Shown here: positions 6,414 to 7,585 of the stretch, in pieces | Numbering within the stretch: position 1 is the first letter of the stretch | How the letters are laid out: each line of letters starts with the position of its first letter | The notes under the pieces: generated by a model | Databases searched by the model: none | The model's input: only the letters and a program-made list of their open reading frames with translations | Told to the model about the DNA's origin: nothing | Source of the DNA: Bacteriovoracaceae bacterium | GTDB lineage: Bacteria > Bdellovibrionota > Bacteriovoracia > Bacteriovoracales > Bacteriovoracaceae | Direction: 5' to 3' | Length of the DNA: 7,585 nucleotides | NCBI GenBank assembly: GCA_947448095.1 | Contig: CANFNN010000139.1 | Location: 1-7,585, forward strand | Program-made: the position numbers and the translations under genes

Positions 6414-6444
6414 AGGAAATTAGTTATTCTTTTAGGGGGTATTT

Positions 6445-7503
6445 ATGTCACGATCTCACTCACACTTTCTTGCGATGCTACCTTTATTATCGATTCTTAC
6501 TATGTCTCCCATGCACATAGAGTCTAACCTTGCTTCTCGGTCAATTGCTTCAGAAGTCGTTGCTGCTCATCCTAAATATGAAGCACGCGCTGCAAAGATT
6601 GATCGCTCAAAAATTGAAATCGATAAAGACTTGGACCTCTCTTGCTTCTCGGATAGAGGCGAAGCACTAAGAACTCGCCTTCTTCAGGAAAGAAAAGACT
6701 ATAAAGTGGACCTTATTGAAAAAGACGCCGTGGCCGCTCAAAAAGCAAGAATCGAGAGCCTGGTTTCAGGACTTGTGGACCTAGAAGTTGATATGGCGGC
6801 ATTGAAAGAGAAAAAGGCCTGGGATCCAACCGGTGAGCAAATTGCTGATGGAACTATGGGCGAACTAAAAACAACACTTGAAAGCTTACTTCAAGATGAA
6901 ATTGAAAATGATCTCGCTGTCTTAAAAGATAAAGTCAAAAAAGACGAAGCTCCGGTCGTAGTCGTTAAGCCGGAAGAAGAAGTCAAAAAAGAGCCTGTAA
7001 AAACTAAAGATGAGCAAATTGTTTGTGACCTCGAAGATAAAAATAAAGTCTTATCAAAACAAGTGGAAGACCTACTGAGTGAGCAAAAGAAAATCATGGA
7101 AACCATGATGGGCATGAGTAATATGATGATTCAAATGAATCAAAGAATGCAAATGCCTCAACAGCAGCAATACCAGGTTCCAAGCTGGCTCATGTCCGGC
7201 TCTCTAGTGAACCCTCAATTGCAGTACCCTTATTTAGCTTCTCCGACAGTTATCATCATCGATGCCTCAAGAGGTCAGTCTCAGAGCTTCATCGGTCAAG
7301 GTCAGCCTAATAGTCCACAAATGGGGCAGCAAAACTATCAACAAAATGGCCAATCTGGGCAGTATCAGTACCCACAAATGCCTGAGCAGCAGCCGATGCC
7401 TTCGTACATGCAACCACAACCTCAGTTGCCACAGCCGTTTCTTGCAGGGAATTTTGGTAGTAACCCGAACTCATTTAACTTTGGTCCCTCTGCCTTTAAT
7501 TAA
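6445..7503 (+). CDS. Unrecognised putatively exported Gln/Met/Pro-rich protein
   Basis: I do not recognise this 352-residue protein. The N-terminus has a hydrophobic run (FLAMLPLLSILTM, 8-20) after one Arg and two His, consistent with a modest Sec signal peptide; a cut near A30 is possible, but there is no lipobox cysteine. Residues 45-165 are charged and helix-rich. Residues 165-190 are a Lys/Glu/Pro/Val linker. Residues 195-235 look like a coiled coil that ends in a Met-rich patch with nine Met among residues 218-237. The rest (238-352) is low-complexity Gln, Pro, Asn, Tyr and Ser, broken by a hydrophobic TVIIIDA (268-274). The only two cysteines, C67 and C194, could form a disulfide outside the cytoplasm. 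An AGGGGGT ribosome site (6434-6440) five bases from the ATG fixes the start. Codon use looks native. A strong terminator follows, so it is probably monocistronic. A surface or periplasmic structural role is a guess. Confidence 0.75.
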   Translation: MSRSHSHFLAMLPLLSILTMSPMHIESNLASRSIASEVVAAHPKYEARAAKIDRSKIEIDKDLDLSCFSDRGEALRTRLLQERKDYKVDLIEKDAVAAQKARIESLVSGLVDLEVDMAALKEKKAWDPTGEQIADGTMGELKTTLESLLQDEIENDLAVLKDKVKKDEAPVVVVKPEEEVKKEPVKTKDEQIVCDLEDKNKVLSKQVEDLLSEQKKIMETMMGMSNMMIQMNQRMQMPQQQQYQVPSWLMSGSLVNPQLQYPYLASPTVIIIDASRGQSQSFIGQGQPNSPQMGQQNYQQNGQSGQYQYPQMPEQQPMPSYMQPQPQLPQPFLAGNFGSNPNSFNFGPSAFN

Positions 7504-7540
7504 CCAAAAACTTCCGACTACATAAGTCCCCCATAAAAGC

Positions 7541-7569
7541 GCCCACATGATAAATGTGGGCCTTTTTTT
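7541..7569 (+). terminator. Strong intrinsic terminator
   Basis: An 8-bp perfect stem, GCCCACAT paired with ATGTGGGC, around a GATAA loop is followed by C and seven T. It lies 37 bases after the stop of the preceding gene. On the minus strand the stem is followed by GCTTTT, so it may also stop transcription from a gene beyond the right edge. Confidence 0.92.
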
Positions 7570-7585
7570 GCTCATGAAAAGTCCC

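Noticed and set aside
7262..7525. 87-codon plus-strand frame inside and past the end of the last gene
   Set aside because: It has no ribosome site before its ATG, its composition looks like an out-of-frame reading of the Gln/Pro-rich repeats, and the main frame is continuous with a better start.
1..7585. tRNA, rRNA, CRISPR, insertion sequence or prophage features
   Set aside because: No cloverleaf, regularly spaced direct repeats, transposase or integrase motif, or terminal inverted repeats were seen on either strand.

Overview
This window looks like a chromosomal housekeeping stretch from a fairly AT-rich Gram-negative bacterium. Seven complete protein-coding genes fill most of it, with short intergenic gaps and several clear hairpins. 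No RNA gene, transposon, CRISPR array or prophage is visible. The gene mix (a eukaryote-type NADP isocitrate dehydrogenase, PPK1 with SixA, a short Ppx/GppA protein, a hemerythrin, and a putatively exported Gln/Met/Pro-rich protein) fits a Bdellovibrio/Bacteriovorax-like proteobacterium. That placement is inference from gene content and base composition, not a phylogenetic result.

Layout, left to right. A hemerythrin-domain gene (minus strand, 3-608) is divergent from a universal-stress-protein-like gene (plus, 793-1254). The 184-base gap between them carries a small dyad. A perfect 10-bp GC-rich hairpin without a T-tract follows the stress gene. Next comes the NADP isocitrate dehydrogenase gene icd (plus, 1382-2608) with a candidate promoter and a good intrinsic terminator. 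Only 12 bases after that terminator starts a Ppx/GppA phosphatase gene (plus, 2652-3602). It runs tail-to-tail into a minus-strand pair, ppk1 then sixA (6216 down to 3599). The ppx and sixA stop codons share four bases, and sixA and ppk1 overlap by an ATGA junction. A 228-base divergent control region (6217-6444) separates ppk1 from the last gene (plus, 6445-7503), an unrecognised protein with a putative signal peptide, a coiled coil, a Met-rich patch and a Gln/Pro-rich tail. A strong terminator closes it.

How the genes fit together. The centre of the window is a polyphosphate module. PPK1 makes polyphosphate through a phosphohistidine intermediate, the Ppx/GppA protein probably degrades polyphosphate or pppGpp, and SixA is a phosphohistidine phosphatase translationally coupled to PPK1. 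The synthetic and degradative arms converge with no visible terminator between them, so their transcripts could overlap antisense. The hemerythrin and stress-protein pair at the left could share an oxygen or redox response, but the sequence proves only that they are divergent neighbours. I did not find a clearly new multi-gene system. The best leads are the ppk1-sixA-ppx arrangement, the unknown exported protein with its repeat-rich control region, and the unusual hairpin at 1271-1294.
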